From assembly GCF_949287625.1 (NCBI RefSeq), contig NZ_CASEGO010000049.1, forward strand, positions 1-28,152: a stretch of DNA of 28,152 nucleotides, in the 5' to 3' direction. This DNA comes from an uncultured Brachyspira sp. Its GTDB lineage: Bacteria; Spirochaetota; Brachyspiria; Brachyspirales; Brachyspiraceae. This document shows, piece by piece, positions 14,404-23,242 of the stretch. Below the pieces are notes generated by a model. It worked only from the letters and a program-made list of their open reading frames with translations, had not been told where the DNA came from and did no database searches. The translations under genes and the position numbers were made by a program. Position 1 is the first letter of the stretch; each line of letters starts with the position of its first letter.

Positions 14404-15804
14404 TTATACAATACCAAAGATTGAATAAAGTACAATACAAATAGCAACTGTTATTACTGGAATTATAGCAGTACATACTGCAATATCTCCATAAGATTCT
14501 CTGTGAGTCATACCAGTAACTGCAAGAACTGTGATAACCGCACCATTGTGAGGCATAGTATCCAAACCGCCGCAAGCCATAGAAGCTATTCTGTGAAGAA
14601 CCTGAGGGTCTATATTAGCAGCTAAAGCATCTTTTAAATATACATCAGCAAGAGCTTCAAGAGCTATACTTAATCCGCCTGATGCTGAACCTGTTATACC
14701 AGCAAGTGCAGATACTGAAATAGCTTCTGATACAAGAGGGTTAGAAGAAAGTCCTAATAAAGCACCTTTTACAACAGCAAATGCAGCCATTGCAGCTATA
14801 ACACTTCCATAACCAACCTCAGAAGCAGTATTCATTACAGCAAGGAATGATCCTGATACTCCGTCAGTAAGAGTTTTAATAACGTTTTTCATTCTTTTTA
14901 AGTTAAGAAGAATTGCAGCTATTATAGAAATTACTAATGAAACAATTAAACTCCAGTTTCCTACAACTTTTGAAGATTCTGTTCCGTAACTTTCAAGATA
15001 AGAAAGATCTAATTTAGGGAATACAAATTTAGAAGCGATAATTCCTACAATTATAACTAGCAATATAGGAAGAACTGCAATTATGAACGGAGGTATATTT
15101 TTTGAATTTTCTCCTGTATTATCAATGGCAGGTTCATTTTGATGTACTCCGTATCCTTCGCCTTTAGCCATAGCTTTTTTTGCTCTTCTTTGAAGCCATA
15201 TAACCCCGCTTGTTCCCATTAATATAGCCCCGATTATTCCAAGAATAGGAGCTGCATAAGCATCAGTTCCGAAATACTGCATAGGAATAGCATTCTGAAT
15301 TTGAGGTGTTCCTGGTAAGGCTGTCATTGTGAAAGTAAAAGCTCCTGCAGCAATTGATCCGGGAATAAATCTTTTAGGTATTCCTGCTTCTCTGAATAAA
15401 GCTGCTGCAACAGGATAAATAGCAAAAGCTACTACAAATAAAGATACTCCGCCGTAAGTAAGTATAGCACAAGCAATAACTATAGCAACTATAGCTTTTT
15501 CTTTACCAAATTTTTCACAAACAAAATATGAAATACTTCTTGCTGAACCAGTGTCATCCATTACTTTACCAAATATAGCTCCAAGCAAGAAAATAGGGAA
15601 ATAAGTTCTTACATATCCTGCCAAACTGTTCATAAAAGTTTCTGTATATGTAGCTAAAACATGAATATTTCCGCTGTCAATACCGCCCATTATTGCTGCT
15701 AAACAAGCAAGAATAGGTGCTATGATTAAAACTGAAAACCCCCTATACGCTAAATACATTAAAAGTACTAGCGATAATACAATACCAATTGTGCCAAATA
15801 CCAT
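14404..15804 (-). CDS. GntP-family permease
   Basis: The 466-residue product is a polytopic membrane protein with about a dozen hydrophobic segments, starting at MVFGTIGIVLSLVLLMYLAY. Family features include AGYVRTYFPIFLLGAIFGKV (about 62-81), LTYGGVSLFVVAFAIYP, AAGAFTFTMTALPGTPQIQN (about 152-171), the GLSIALEALADVY segment and MACGGLDTMPHNGAVIT near the C-terminus. GntP relatives move gluconate, and some move D-3-hydroxybutyrate. Its place directly after a CoA-transferase (33 bp) and before an (R)-hydratase favours a hydroxy- or keto-acid such as 3-hydroxybutyrate over gluconate, but that is inferred from context only. Inner membrane, probably ion-coupled symport. Confidence 0.87.
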   Translation of the reverse strand: MVFGTIGIVLSLVLLMYLAYRGFSVLIIAPILACLAAIMGGIDSGNIHVLATYTETFMNSLAGYVRTYFPIFLLGAIFGKVMDDTGSARSISYFVCEKFGKEKAIVAIVIACAILTYGGVSLFVVAFAIYPVAAALFREAGIPKRFIPGSIAAGAFTFTMTALPGTPQIQNAIPMQYFGTDAYAAPILGIIGAILMGTSGVIWLQRRAKKAMAKGEGYGVHQNEPAIDNTGENSKNIPPFIIAVLPILLVIIVGIIASKFVFPKLDLSYLESYGTESSKVVGNWSLIVSLVISIIAAILLNLKRMKNVIKTLTDGVSGSFLAVMNTASEVGYGSVIAAMAAFAVVKGALLGLSSNPLVSEAISVSALAGITGSASGGLSIALEALADVYLKDALAANIDPQVLHRIASMACGGLDTMPHNGAVITVLAVTGMTHRESYGDIAVCTAIIPVITVAICIVLYSIFGIV

Positions 15805-15837
15805 AAGATATCTCCTTAAATAATTATTTAGTTTTTA

Positions 15838-17397
15838 TTAAAATATTAATCCCATTTTTTCATCTTTAAATATTCTTGAATCCATTTTCTTCAAGTCATC
15901 AGCTACAATAGGCTTGAATTCCATTTGATCCAATACATCTTTTTGAAGATCTACACCCGGAGCTATCTCTATAAGTTTTAATCCTTCTTTAACAAGAGTG
16001 AAAACAGCTCTTTCAGTTACATAAGTAACTTTTTTATTGTTTTTATTAGCAATATTACCGCTAAATGTAACTTGCTCTACATCTTTTATAAATTTCTTAA
16101 CTTTTCCTTCCTGAAGAATTCTAAGTTCTCCGTTTTCAACACCTATTTTTAATCCTCCAGTTGTGAAAGTTCCTAAGAATACTACTTCTTTTGCATTTTG
16201 TGTTATATTGATAAATCCGCCGCATCCTGCAATCTTTGGTCCGAATTTAGAAACATTTATATTTCCGTATTGGTCGCATTGTGCTAGTCCTAAAAATGCC
16301 ATGTCTAATCCGCCGCCGTCATAGAAGTCAAATTGATACGGCTGATCAACTATTGCTGTAGCATTGAATGTAGCACCAAAGCTAAGTCCGCCCATAGGAG
16401 TACCGCCTATTGCTCCGGGCTCAACGGTAGGTGTGAAGTATTCTTCCTGACCTTCTTCATTTACTACCATAGATATAACTTCAGGCATTCCTATGCCGTA
16501 GTTTAATATTTTTTTGCTTCTATCTAAAAGCATTGCACATCTTCTTGCAATGATTTTTCTTTCATCAAGTTTTACTTCTTTAAGTCCTCCTTCAACAACG
16601 AAGTTATTTTTAACATATCCCGCATTATAATATTCTCCGAAAGTCTGCATATGATTTTCAGGATTTTCAGCTACAACCACATAATCTACTAAAATTCCTG
16701 GAATTTTTACTTCTTTTGGAGGTATGCTTCCTCTTTTTACTTTTGCTTTAACTTGAACAAAGACTTTTCCCCCGCTATTTTTAGCGGCAGTTGCTATGGA
16801 TAAACCTTCAAGAGTAAGGGCTTCTTCTTCATAAGAAATATTTCCGTCTTCATCTGCATAAGTTCCTCTCAATATGGCATAATCCAGTTTAGGAGCATGA
16901 TAAAACAGCAAATCCTGACCTTTAAATTTGCATCTCTCAACGATATCTTCTGTCGTTATGCTGTTAAGTTTTCCTCCTTGAAGTTCAGGATCTACAAAAG
17001 TTCCAAGTCCTACATGCGAAAGTATTCCTGGTTTCCCAGCAGCCATTTCTCTAAACATTTGTACTATAACTCCCTGAGGAAGATTATAGGCTTCAATTTC
17101 ATTGTTATTTGCCAATTCCCCAAGTCTTGGAGCTAATCCCAAATGTCCTGCAACAACTCTTTTTAAAAGTCCTTTATGACCTAAACGTCCTGACCCTTTT
17201 ACTTTACCGTCTCCTGTTCCTGCTCCAAAAATAATGCTTAAATTATTAGGGTATCCTTTTTCTAAAAAGGATTTTTCAATTTGAATTAAAATTTCTTCAG
17301 GAACACCTATGCCTACAAATCCGTCCAAACCTATAAAAGAGCTGCTGTCAATAAGTTCGCTGACTTGACTTGCTTTTATAAATTTTACTTTATCCAT
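15838..17397 (-). CDS. Acyl-CoA:carboxylate CoA-transferase (fused alpha-beta, YdiF/propionate CoA-transferase type)
   Basis: The 519-residue product is a two-domain class I CoA-transferase with the alpha and beta halves fused. The first half has GLDGFVGIGVPEEIL (23-37) and the GAGTGDGKVKGSGRLGHKG segment (58-76). The second half starts near residue 280 and has LNYGIGMPEVIS (298-309) and TPTVEPGAIGGTP (322-334), in which E326 is the expected catalytic glutamate that forms the glutamyl-CoA intermediate. Family members swap CoA between short-chain acids such as acetate, propionate, butyrate, lactate and 3-hydroxybutyrate; the exact pair is not readable. It is the first gene of the cluster, with a strong ribosome site (GAGGAGG) and a promoter at 17436-17464. 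It would activate the imported acid and release butyrate. Confidence 0.9.
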   Translation of the reverse strand: MDKVKFIKASQVSELIDSSSFIGLDGFVGIGVPEEILIQIEKSFLEKGYPNNLSIIFGAGTGDGKVKGSGRLGHKGLLKRVVAGHLGLAPRLGELANNNEIEAYNLPQGVIVQMFREMAAGKPGILSHVGLGTFVDPELQGGKLNSITTEDIVERCKFKGQDLLFYHAPKLDYAILRGTYADEDGNISYEEEALTLEGLSIATAAKNSGGKVFVQVKAKVKRGSIPPKEVKIPGILVDYVVVAENPENHMQTFGEYYNAGYVKNNFVVEGGLKEVKLDERKIIARRCAMLLDRSKKILNYGIGMPEVISMVVNEEGQEEYFTPTVEPGAIGGTPMGGLSFGATFNATAIVDQPYQFDFYDGGGLDMAFLGLAQCDQYGNINVSKFGPKIAGCGGFINITQNAKEVVFLGTFTTGGLKIGVENGELRILQEGKVKKFIKDVEQVTFSGNIANKNNKKVTYVTERAVFTLVKEGLKLIEIAPGVDLQKDVLDQMEFKPIVADDLKKMDSRIFKDEKMGLIF

Positions 17398-17435
17398 TTA
17401 CTGCCTCCTCAAAGTATTAAAATAGTTTATAATCT

Positions 17436-17464
17436 AATATAGTATATTTTTTTTGTAAAATCAA
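17436..17464 (-). promoter_or_regulatory. Promoter of the CoA-transferase cluster
   Basis: Minus-strand TTGATT (17459-17464) and TATATT (17436-17441) are spaced by 17 bp, giving a start near 17429 and a leader of about 32 nt, too short for a riboswitch. Confidence 0.65.
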
Positions 17465-17959
17465 ATGCATAATGTTATAAAATAAATATTTTGTTTAATA
17501 TTGAGACTAAAAATAAATAAAATTTAAAGATATTGTACTTGAATTACTTAATTTTCTATGTACGGCATTTATTTTTAAGTTATTATGTAATTATATTTTA
17601 ATAAAATAAACTCTATATTTATTGTAAATATAGTTTTATTTTTTAGATAATAATGTATACAATTTAGAAAATATTTTTATGTAATTGTATTTTTTATATA
17701 ATAGTTTTTTATATCATATTTTTAAATTTTTTATTATATTTCCTATTTATTATATTTCTTTAAATCTTTAAATCTCTGATAAAAATAGTTTTATATTTTG
17801 TTATTTATTGATATTTTTATTGATATTTTTTATAGTTTTTTTTGAAAAAAAAATTGATTTTATTATATTTATATAATATGATTTTTAAAGTTTTTTATTC
17901 ACTAAAAATTGTTATAGCATAATAATTAAATACTGCAGGTAATATTTTTTTTATTTTGC
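17465..17959. other. Very AT-rich spacer between the divergent metabolic and V-ATPase operons
   Basis: There is no open frame or RNA gene that I can support. The sequence is nearly all A and T with many T runs and a short direct repeat (TTGATATTTTTA at about 17808-17830). Curved DNA or protein binding is possible, but nothing specific is visible. Confidence 0.5.
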
Positions 17960-17987
17960 TTGACTTTTTTAAAAATACTGATAGACT
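17960..17987 (+). promoter_or_regulatory. V-ATPase operon promoter
   Basis: TTGACT (17960-17965) and TAGACT (17982-17987) are spaced by 16 bp. The start would be near 17994, giving a 70-nt leader, with AAGGAG at 18053-18058 before the first ATG. Confidence 0.55.
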
Positions 17988-18063
17988 GCAAGGAAATAGT
18001 GTCTTTTTGGAGAAAAATTTTAAAATTTCTATAAATCAATTTATAAAATGTTAAGGAGTTATT

Positions 18064-18678
18064 ATGGCTGAAGAGAAAAAATTAGACTCCCTTCTTGAAC
18101 GCATATATCAAGATGGTGTTGAAAAATCCAACAAAAAAGCTGATGAAATAATCTCAAATGCTAAAAGCGAAGCTGACAGAATAATAAAAGAAGCAGAAGC
18201 TAAATCCGAAGAAATCGTTAAAGAAGCCGAAAGAAAGTCAGAAGAGCTAAAGAAAAATACAATAACAGATGTACGTATGGCAGGCGAGCAATCAATTAGT
18301 GCTTTAAAACAAAGAGTAAAAGAATTGGTAACAGCTAAAGTACTCGAAGAAGGCTTGAAAGGAGCTTTTGCAGATACCAGCTTTTTAAAAGACTTAATTC
18401 TTGAAGTAGTAAAAAAATGGGATATATCTTCCAGTAATTCAGATGTAACAGTGTATTTCCCAGAAGCAAAAAAAGCTGATATAGATTCAGCATTTGAAAA
18501 ATCTATAAAAGCAGCTATAAAAAATGCTACTATCAACTTTGATAAAAAATTATCTAATGGTTTTAAAATCGTACCTGAAGGCGGAAATTATCAGCTTCAG
18601 TTTACAGATGAAGATTTTGTAGAGTTTTTCAGTGATTATATAAAAGCAAAAACGGAAGAAGTAATTTTTAGTAAATAA
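18064..18678 (+). CDS. atpE: V-type ATP synthase subunit E
   Basis: The 204-residue product opens with MAEEKKLDSLLERIYQDGVE and then a long Ala/Lys/Glu-rich coiled coil (about 15-85) full of ISNAKSEADRIIKEAEAKSE-type heptads. A globular C-terminal domain follows (about 90-204). This is the layout of the peripheral-stalk E subunit that ties the catalytic head to the membrane part. It is the first gene of the operon and has its own promoter and ribosome site. No separate G/H stalk partner is visible in the operon, so the coiled coil must pair with something encoded elsewhere or with itself. Confidence 0.88.
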   Translation: MAEEKKLDSLLERIYQDGVEKSNKKADEIISNAKSEADRIIKEAEAKSEEIVKEAERKSEELKKNTITDVRMAGEQSISALKQRVKELVTAKVLEEGLKGAFADTSFLKDLILEVVKKWDISSSNSDVTVYFPEAKKADIDSAFEKSIKAAIKNATINFDKKLSNGFKIVPEGGNYQLQFTDEDFVEFFSDYIKAKTEEVIFSK

Positions 18679-18689
18679 GAGGGGTGAGT

Positions 18690-19529
18690 ATGGGATCATA
18701 TTATTATCTTATCTCAGGTCTTCCCGAAGTGAAACTTTCTGATGCTAAGGCTAAGTATGATATTAATGAAATTACTCAAAGCATATTATCTAGTTTAAGT
18801 GCCAAAGATGCTAAATCTTTTAGTTATCTTATATATCAAAATGATAATAAAAATCTAGTAAGTGCTATAGCTAAGCAAAAAGGTTTATTCAGTCCTTATA
18901 TAGAGCATATAGAACCTTCAATATTCAGTAAAGAAGAGATTCAAAAATACAGTACAATTTCTAATTTGCCGTCATATATGAATAAATTTTTAGAAGATAA
19001 CAAAAATGTTGAATGGGAAAATGTAAGACATATAGAGAATGCTTTACTCGGTTTGTATTATGAAGAGATGATAAAAAGCGGCAATTCATTTATAAGAAGT
19101 TATGCTTCATTTATGCGTGATTTAAAAAATATATTGGCAGCTTTAAATGGAAGAGCTTTAGGGTTTTCAAGTGAAGAAATATCAAAAGAGTTAATAGGCG
19201 ACTATTCATTAATATCCGCTTTAACTAAATCTACCGCTTCAGATTTTGGAGTAGGTAAGGAGATGCCTTATATAAACAGTATTATTGACACATTCAATTC
19301 TTCAGATAAAGCAGACCCATACAATATGGAAAATATTGAATGTTCTTTAGTAAAAGAGTTTTTGGATAGAGCTACATCTATAAAATCTTTTACCACAGAT
19401 AATGTTTTTGCTTACTATATAAATCTTACTTATGCTGTTAGTATAAACGGAAGGAATGAAGAGGAAGGTAAAAAGCATTTGGAGACGCTAATTAATTCTT
19501 TAAAATCAAAAGCGTCTGTGTATAATTAA
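18690..19529 (+). CDS. DUF2764 protein of the V-ATPase operon
   Basis: I choose the ATG at 18690: the purine-rich AAGAGGGG lies five bases before it, and the GTG at 18684 would sit inside that site. The 279-residue product begins MGSYYYLISGLPEVKLSDAK, the characteristic start of the DUF2764 family, which occurs in V-ATPase operons of spirochaetes and some Bacteroidetes. It is helical and soluble, without signal or membrane segments; ENALLGLYYEEMIKSGNSFI and the RSYASFMRDLKNILAALNGR stretch (about 140-160) look conserved. It takes the position where a C subunit might be expected, and a role as the connector between rotor and membrane ring is plausible. That role is inference; I know no direct biochemistry. 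Confidence 0.82.
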   Translation: MGSYYYLISGLPEVKLSDAKAKYDINEITQSILSSLSAKDAKSFSYLIYQNDNKNLVSAIAKQKGLFSPYIEHIEPSIFSKEEIQKYSTISNLPSYMNKFLEDNKNVEWENVRHIENALLGLYYEEMIKSGNSFIRSYASFMRDLKNILAALNGRALGFSSEEISKELIGDYSLISALTKSTASDFGVGKEMPYINSIIDTFNSSDKADPYNMENIECSLVKEFLDRATSIKSFTTDNVFAYYINLTYAVSINGRNEEEGKKHLETLINSLKSKASVYN

Positions 19530-19542
19530 TTAGGAGATAGAA

Positions 19543-21306
19543 ATGACTAAAGGTAATGTAACTGCTATTATATCAAACCTAATTTCAATAGAGGTAGACG
19601 GTCCTGTTTCACAAAACGAGATATGTTATGTATCTTGCGGTAATGCGAAACTTATGGCTGAGGTAATTAAAATATCTGGTACTAGTGCTAGTGCTCAGGT
19701 ATTTGAATCTACTAGGGGTGTAAAATTAGGTGATGCCGTAGAGTTTACTGGTTCAATGTTGGAAATTGAATTAGGACCTGGACTTCTAGGTAAAAACTTT
19801 GACGGACTTCAAAATGACCTTGATAAATTACAAGGTGTATTCTTGGAAAGAGGTAAATATAACAATCTTTCTGAAGACAAAGAATCTAAATATGACTTTA
19901 CTCCAATAGCTAAAGCTGGAGATGAAGTAGCTGCAGGCGACTGGATAGGTGCTGTAAAAGAAGGCTGGATTGACCATAAAATAATGGTTCCTTTCAAGTT
20001 TCAAGGAAAAGGCGTTGTTGAAAGCGTAGCATCATCTGGTACTTATCATTTACAAGACACATTAGCTGTTATCAAAACTTCTAACGGTGAAAAAGTTAAT
20101 GTAACTATGATACAAACTTGGCCTGTAAAACTTACTATTAAAGCTTATAAAGAAAAACCAAGACCATTTAAATTATTGGAAACAGGTGTTAGAACTATAG
20201 ATACATTCAACCCTATAACTGAAGGCGGTACTGGATTTATTCCTGGTCCTTTCGGTGCAGGTAAAACAGTATTACAGCACGCTTTGGCTACTAACGCAAA
20301 TGCTGACTTGATTATAATGACAGCATGCGGTGAAAGGGCTAATGAGGTAGTAGAAATATTTACTGAGTTCCCAGAACTTATAGACCCAAGAACTGGAAGA
20401 AGTTTGATGGAAAGAACTACTATCATCTGTAACACTTCAAACATGCCTGTAGCTGCCCGTGAAGCTTCAGTTTATGTAGGTATGACTATTGCTGAATATT
20501 ACAGATCAATGGGACTTAAAGTTCTTCTTCTTGCTGACTCTACTTCTCGTTGGGCTCAGGCTTTAAGAGAGATGTCTAACCGTCTTGAGGAATTACCTGG
20601 TCCTGACGCGTTCCCTATTGACTTGCCTGCTATTATTTCTAGTTTCTATGCCAGAGCAGGTTTCGTATACTTAAATAACGGAGAAACAGGTTCTATTACA
20701 TTCATAGGTACAGTATCTCCTGCAGGCGGTAACTTGAAAGAGCCGGTAACAGAATCTACTCGTAAAGCAGCTAGATGTTTCTACGCTTTATCGCAAAAAC
20801 GTGCCGACAGTAAAAGATATCCTGCTGTTGACCCATTAGATTCTTATTCTAAATATATTGAATATCCAGAGTTCATAGAATTCTCTGATACTAATATAGA
20901 AAAAGGCTGGTCAGAAAAAGTTATTAAAGCTAAAGATATTGCCAGAAGAGGACAGGAAGCTAATGACCAAATAAGCATTCTTGGTGATGACGCAGTACCT
21001 CTTGAATACCATCAGCGTTTATGGAAAGCTGAGCTTATAGACTTCGTTATCTTACAGCAAGATGCTTTCGATAAAGTAGATAAAAACTGTCCTATAGAAA
21101 GACAAAAAGAATTATTAAATCAAGTTATGAAAGTTGTAGAAGCTGATTACAGATTTGATGATTACAGCGAAGTAGGTACTTATTTCAAAAGACTTATCAA
21201 CGCATTCAAACAGATGAACTATTCTGTATATCAGTCTGATGATCATAAAAAATACACAGCTGAGATGGAATCAATATTTGCTGAAAGGAGTATAACACAT
21301 GCCTAA
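19543..21306 (+). CDS. atpA: V-type ATP synthase catalytic subunit A
   Basis: The 587-residue product is a full-length catalytic A subunit, including the long A-specific insertion (about 110-200) that sets it apart from F-type beta. The P-loop GPFGAGKT is at 235-242, the catalytic glutamate in ACGERANEVVE is E264, and LLLADSTSRWAQALREMSNR supplies Walker B and the following nucleotide contacts. Relative to Enterococcus hirae NtpA the numbering is shifted by three. It hydrolyses or makes ATP in the A3B3 head. The last eight bases overlap the start of atpB, as expected for coupled translation. Confidence 0.97.
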   Translation: MTKGNVTAIISNLISIEVDGPVSQNEICYVSCGNAKLMAEVIKISGTSASAQVFESTRGVKLGDAVEFTGSMLEIELGPGLLGKNFDGLQNDLDKLQGVFLERGKYNNLSEDKESKYDFTPIAKAGDEVAAGDWIGAVKEGWIDHKIMVPFKFQGKGVVESVASSGTYHLQDTLAVIKTSNGEKVNVTMIQTWPVKLTIKAYKEKPRPFKLLETGVRTIDTFNPITEGGTGFIPGPFGAGKTVLQHALATNANADLIIMTACGERANEVVEIFTEFPELIDPRTGRSLMERTTIICNTSNMPVAAREASVYVGMTIAEYYRSMGLKVLLLADSTSRWAQALREMSNRLEELPGPDAFPIDLPAIISSFYARAGFVYLNNGETGSITFIGTVSPAGGNLKEPVTESTRKAARCFYALSQKRADSKRYPAVDPLDSYSKYIEYPEFIEFSDTNIEKGWSEKVIKAKDIARRGQEANDQISILGDDAVPLEYHQRLWKAELIDFVILQQDAFDKVDKNCPIERQKELLNQVMKVVEADYRFDDYSEVGTYFKRLINAFKQMNYSVYQSDDHKKYTAEMESIFAERSITHA

Positions 21307-22621
21307 AGCATTTCAAAAAGTATATACAAAATTAGTACAGATTACTAAAGCAACTGTATCTTTAAGAGCAGAAAATGTCGGCAACGATGAAATGGCTCTT
21401 GTAGCAGGAAGACCTGCTCAGGTTGTAAAAATGATTGGAGATATTGTTACACTTCAGGTTTTCCAAGGTACTGAAGGTATACCTACTAACGCTGAAGTAG
21501 TATTCTTAGGCAGACCTCCTAGACTTAAAGTAAGCGAGCTTCTTGCTGGAAGATTCTTCAATGCTTACGGCGAGCCTATTGACGGCGGTGCTGAAGTTGA
21601 AGGTAAAGAGGTAGAAATCGGAGGTCCTTCTGTAAACCCTGTTAGAAGAAAACAGCCTTCTGAACTTATCGCTACTGGTATTGCTGGTATTGACCTTAAC
21701 AATACTCTTGTTACTGGACAGAAAATACCGTTCTTCGCAGACCCAGACCAGCCTTACAACGCAGTTCTTGCTCAGGTAGCATTAAGAGCTGAAGCTGATA
21801 AAATCATACTTGGCGGTATGGGACTTTCTAACGATGACTACTTATCATTTAAAAATACATTTACTGAAGCTGGTGCTTTGGATAAAATTATATGTTTCAT
21901 CAATACTACTGATGACCCTCCAGTAGAAAGACTTTTGATTCCAGATATGGCTTGTACAGCTGCTGAATATTTCGCAGTTGAGAAAAAAGAGAAAGTGCTT
22001 GTTCTTCTTACAGACATGACTCTTTATGCCGATGCTTTGGCTATAGTATCTAACAAAATGGATCAAATTCCTTCTAAAGACTCTATGCCGGGTTCACTAT
22101 ATTCTGACCTTGCTAAAATATACGAAAAAGCAGCTCAGTTCCCAGACGGAGGTTCTATTACTATTATTGCTGTTACTACTCTTAACGAAGGTGATATTAC
22201 TCACGCTGTACCAGATAACACTGGTTACATCACTGAAGGTCAGCTTTATTTAAGACGTGACTCTGATATAGGTAAAACAATCATCGACCCATTCAGAAGT
22301 CTTTCACGTTTGAAACAGTTGGTTATAGGTAAGAAAACTAGAGAAGATCACCCTGCTGTAATGAACACTTTGGTTCGTCTTTATTCAGATGCTGCTAATG
22401 CTAAAATGAAAAAAGAAAACGGTTTCGACTTGACAGAATACGATGAAAGATGTTTGAAATATGCTGCTGAATATTCTGAAAGATTACTTGCTATAGATAT
22501 TAACATAAAAATTGATGAGATGTTGGAAACAGGCTGGGAATTGATGGGTAAGTATTTCAGTAAAGCAGAAGTGGGTGTAAAAGAATCATTGGTAGAAAAA
22601 TACGGCAAATGGTCAAACTAA
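21299..22621 (+). CDS. atpB: V-type ATP synthase subunit B
   Basis: The 440-residue product is a typical non-catalytic B subunit. It lacks a P-loop but has the family motifs FFNAYGEPIDGG (about 86-97), GIAGIDLNNTLVTGQKIPFF (about 127-146), LLIPDMACTAAEYFA, VLVLLTDMTLYADALAIVSN and the SLSRLKQL segment that supplies the arginine reaching into the catalytic site. It alternates with subunit A in the hexameric head. Its start lies eight bases inside the end of atpA, and the ribosome site (AAAGGAG) is within atpA. Confidence 0.97.
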   Translation: MPKAFQKVYTKLVQITKATVSLRAENVGNDEMALVAGRPAQVVKMIGDIVTLQVFQGTEGIPTNAEVVFLGRPPRLKVSELLAGRFFNAYGEPIDGGAEVEGKEVEIGGPSVNPVRRKQPSELIATGIAGIDLNNTLVTGQKIPFFADPDQPYNAVLAQVALRAEADKIILGGMGLSNDDYLSFKNTFTEAGALDKIICFINTTDDPPVERLLIPDMACTAAEYFAVEKKEKVLVLLTDMTLYADALAIVSNKMDQIPSKDSMPGSLYSDLAKIYEKAAQFPDGGSITIIAVTTLNEGDITHAVPDNTGYITEGQLYLRRDSDIGKTIIDPFRSLSRLKQLVIGKKTREDHPAVMNTLVRLYSDAANAKMKKENGFDLTEYDERCLKYAAEYSERLLAIDINIKIDEMLETGWELMGKYFSKAEVGVKESLVEKYGKWSN

Positions 22622-22642
22622 TTTAAAAAAGTAGGTAAAAAT

Positions 22643-23242
22643 ATGGCATTAAAGTTTCAATACAATAAAACGGCTCTTCAAAACCTAAGACGCCAGCTTA
22701 CTATTCGTGAGAAAGCTCTTCCTACTTTGAAAAGTAAAGAGGCAGCTTTACGTCTTGAGGTGAGAAAGATTACCGCTGAGATTGAATTACTTAAAGAAGA
22801 ATATCAAAAATTAGTTAAAGAAAATCAAAACTACAATGGATTTTGGACTGATTTCCCAGAAATAGTAAAAATCAAAAAAATCAATTCAGAATTAAAAAAC
22901 ATTGCAGGTGTTAAAGTTTCTATACTATCTGATATAGACTTCGCTATTGAAAATGTCAGCCTTTTTAATATGCCTTCTTGGATTAGACTTGCTATCAGCA
23001 TGTTTGAACGCCTTATGACTATTCAGGTAAAAATTGAAATGACTGAGGCTAGACTTAATGCTTTGGCTTATGCTAGGAAAAAAACTACTCAGAAAGTTAA
23101 CCTTTATGAGAAAGTTCAAATCCCAGAATATAAAACTGCTATAATCAAGATTAAAAGGTATATGGAAGACGAAGACAATTTAAGTAAGTCTTCTCAAAAA
23201 ATAGTTAAAGAAAGAAACAGAGCTAAGGAGGCGTCTTTATGA
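22643..23242 (+). CDS. atpD: V-type ATP synthase subunit D
   Basis: The 199-residue product matches the central shaft subunit D: basic N-terminus with KFQYNKTALQNLRRQLTIRE, a long helical hairpin from about residues 10-60 and 125-195, and the RRxx...YARKKTTQKVNLYEKVQIPE region near residue 150. The two helices form the rotating stalk inside the A3B3 head. In other V-ATPases D binds subunit F, for which no gene is found in this operon. It overlaps atpI by four bases (ATGA). Confidence 0.93.
   Translation: MALKFQYNKTALQNLRRQLTIREKALPTLKSKEAALRLEVRKITAEIELLKEEYQKLVKENQNYNGFWTDFPEIVKIKKINSELKNIAGVKVSILSDIDFAIENVSLFNMPSWIRLAISMFERLMTIQVKIEMTEARLNALAYARKKTTQKVNLYEKVQIPEYKTAIIKIKRYMEDEDNLSKSSQKIVKERNRAKEASL

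Noticed and set aside
18108..18536. 142-codon minus-strand open frame opposite subunit E
   Set aside because: It is the antisense shadow of the repetitive Ala/Lys/Glu coiled coil of atpE; its Ser/Ala/Phe-rich product is typical of such shadows.
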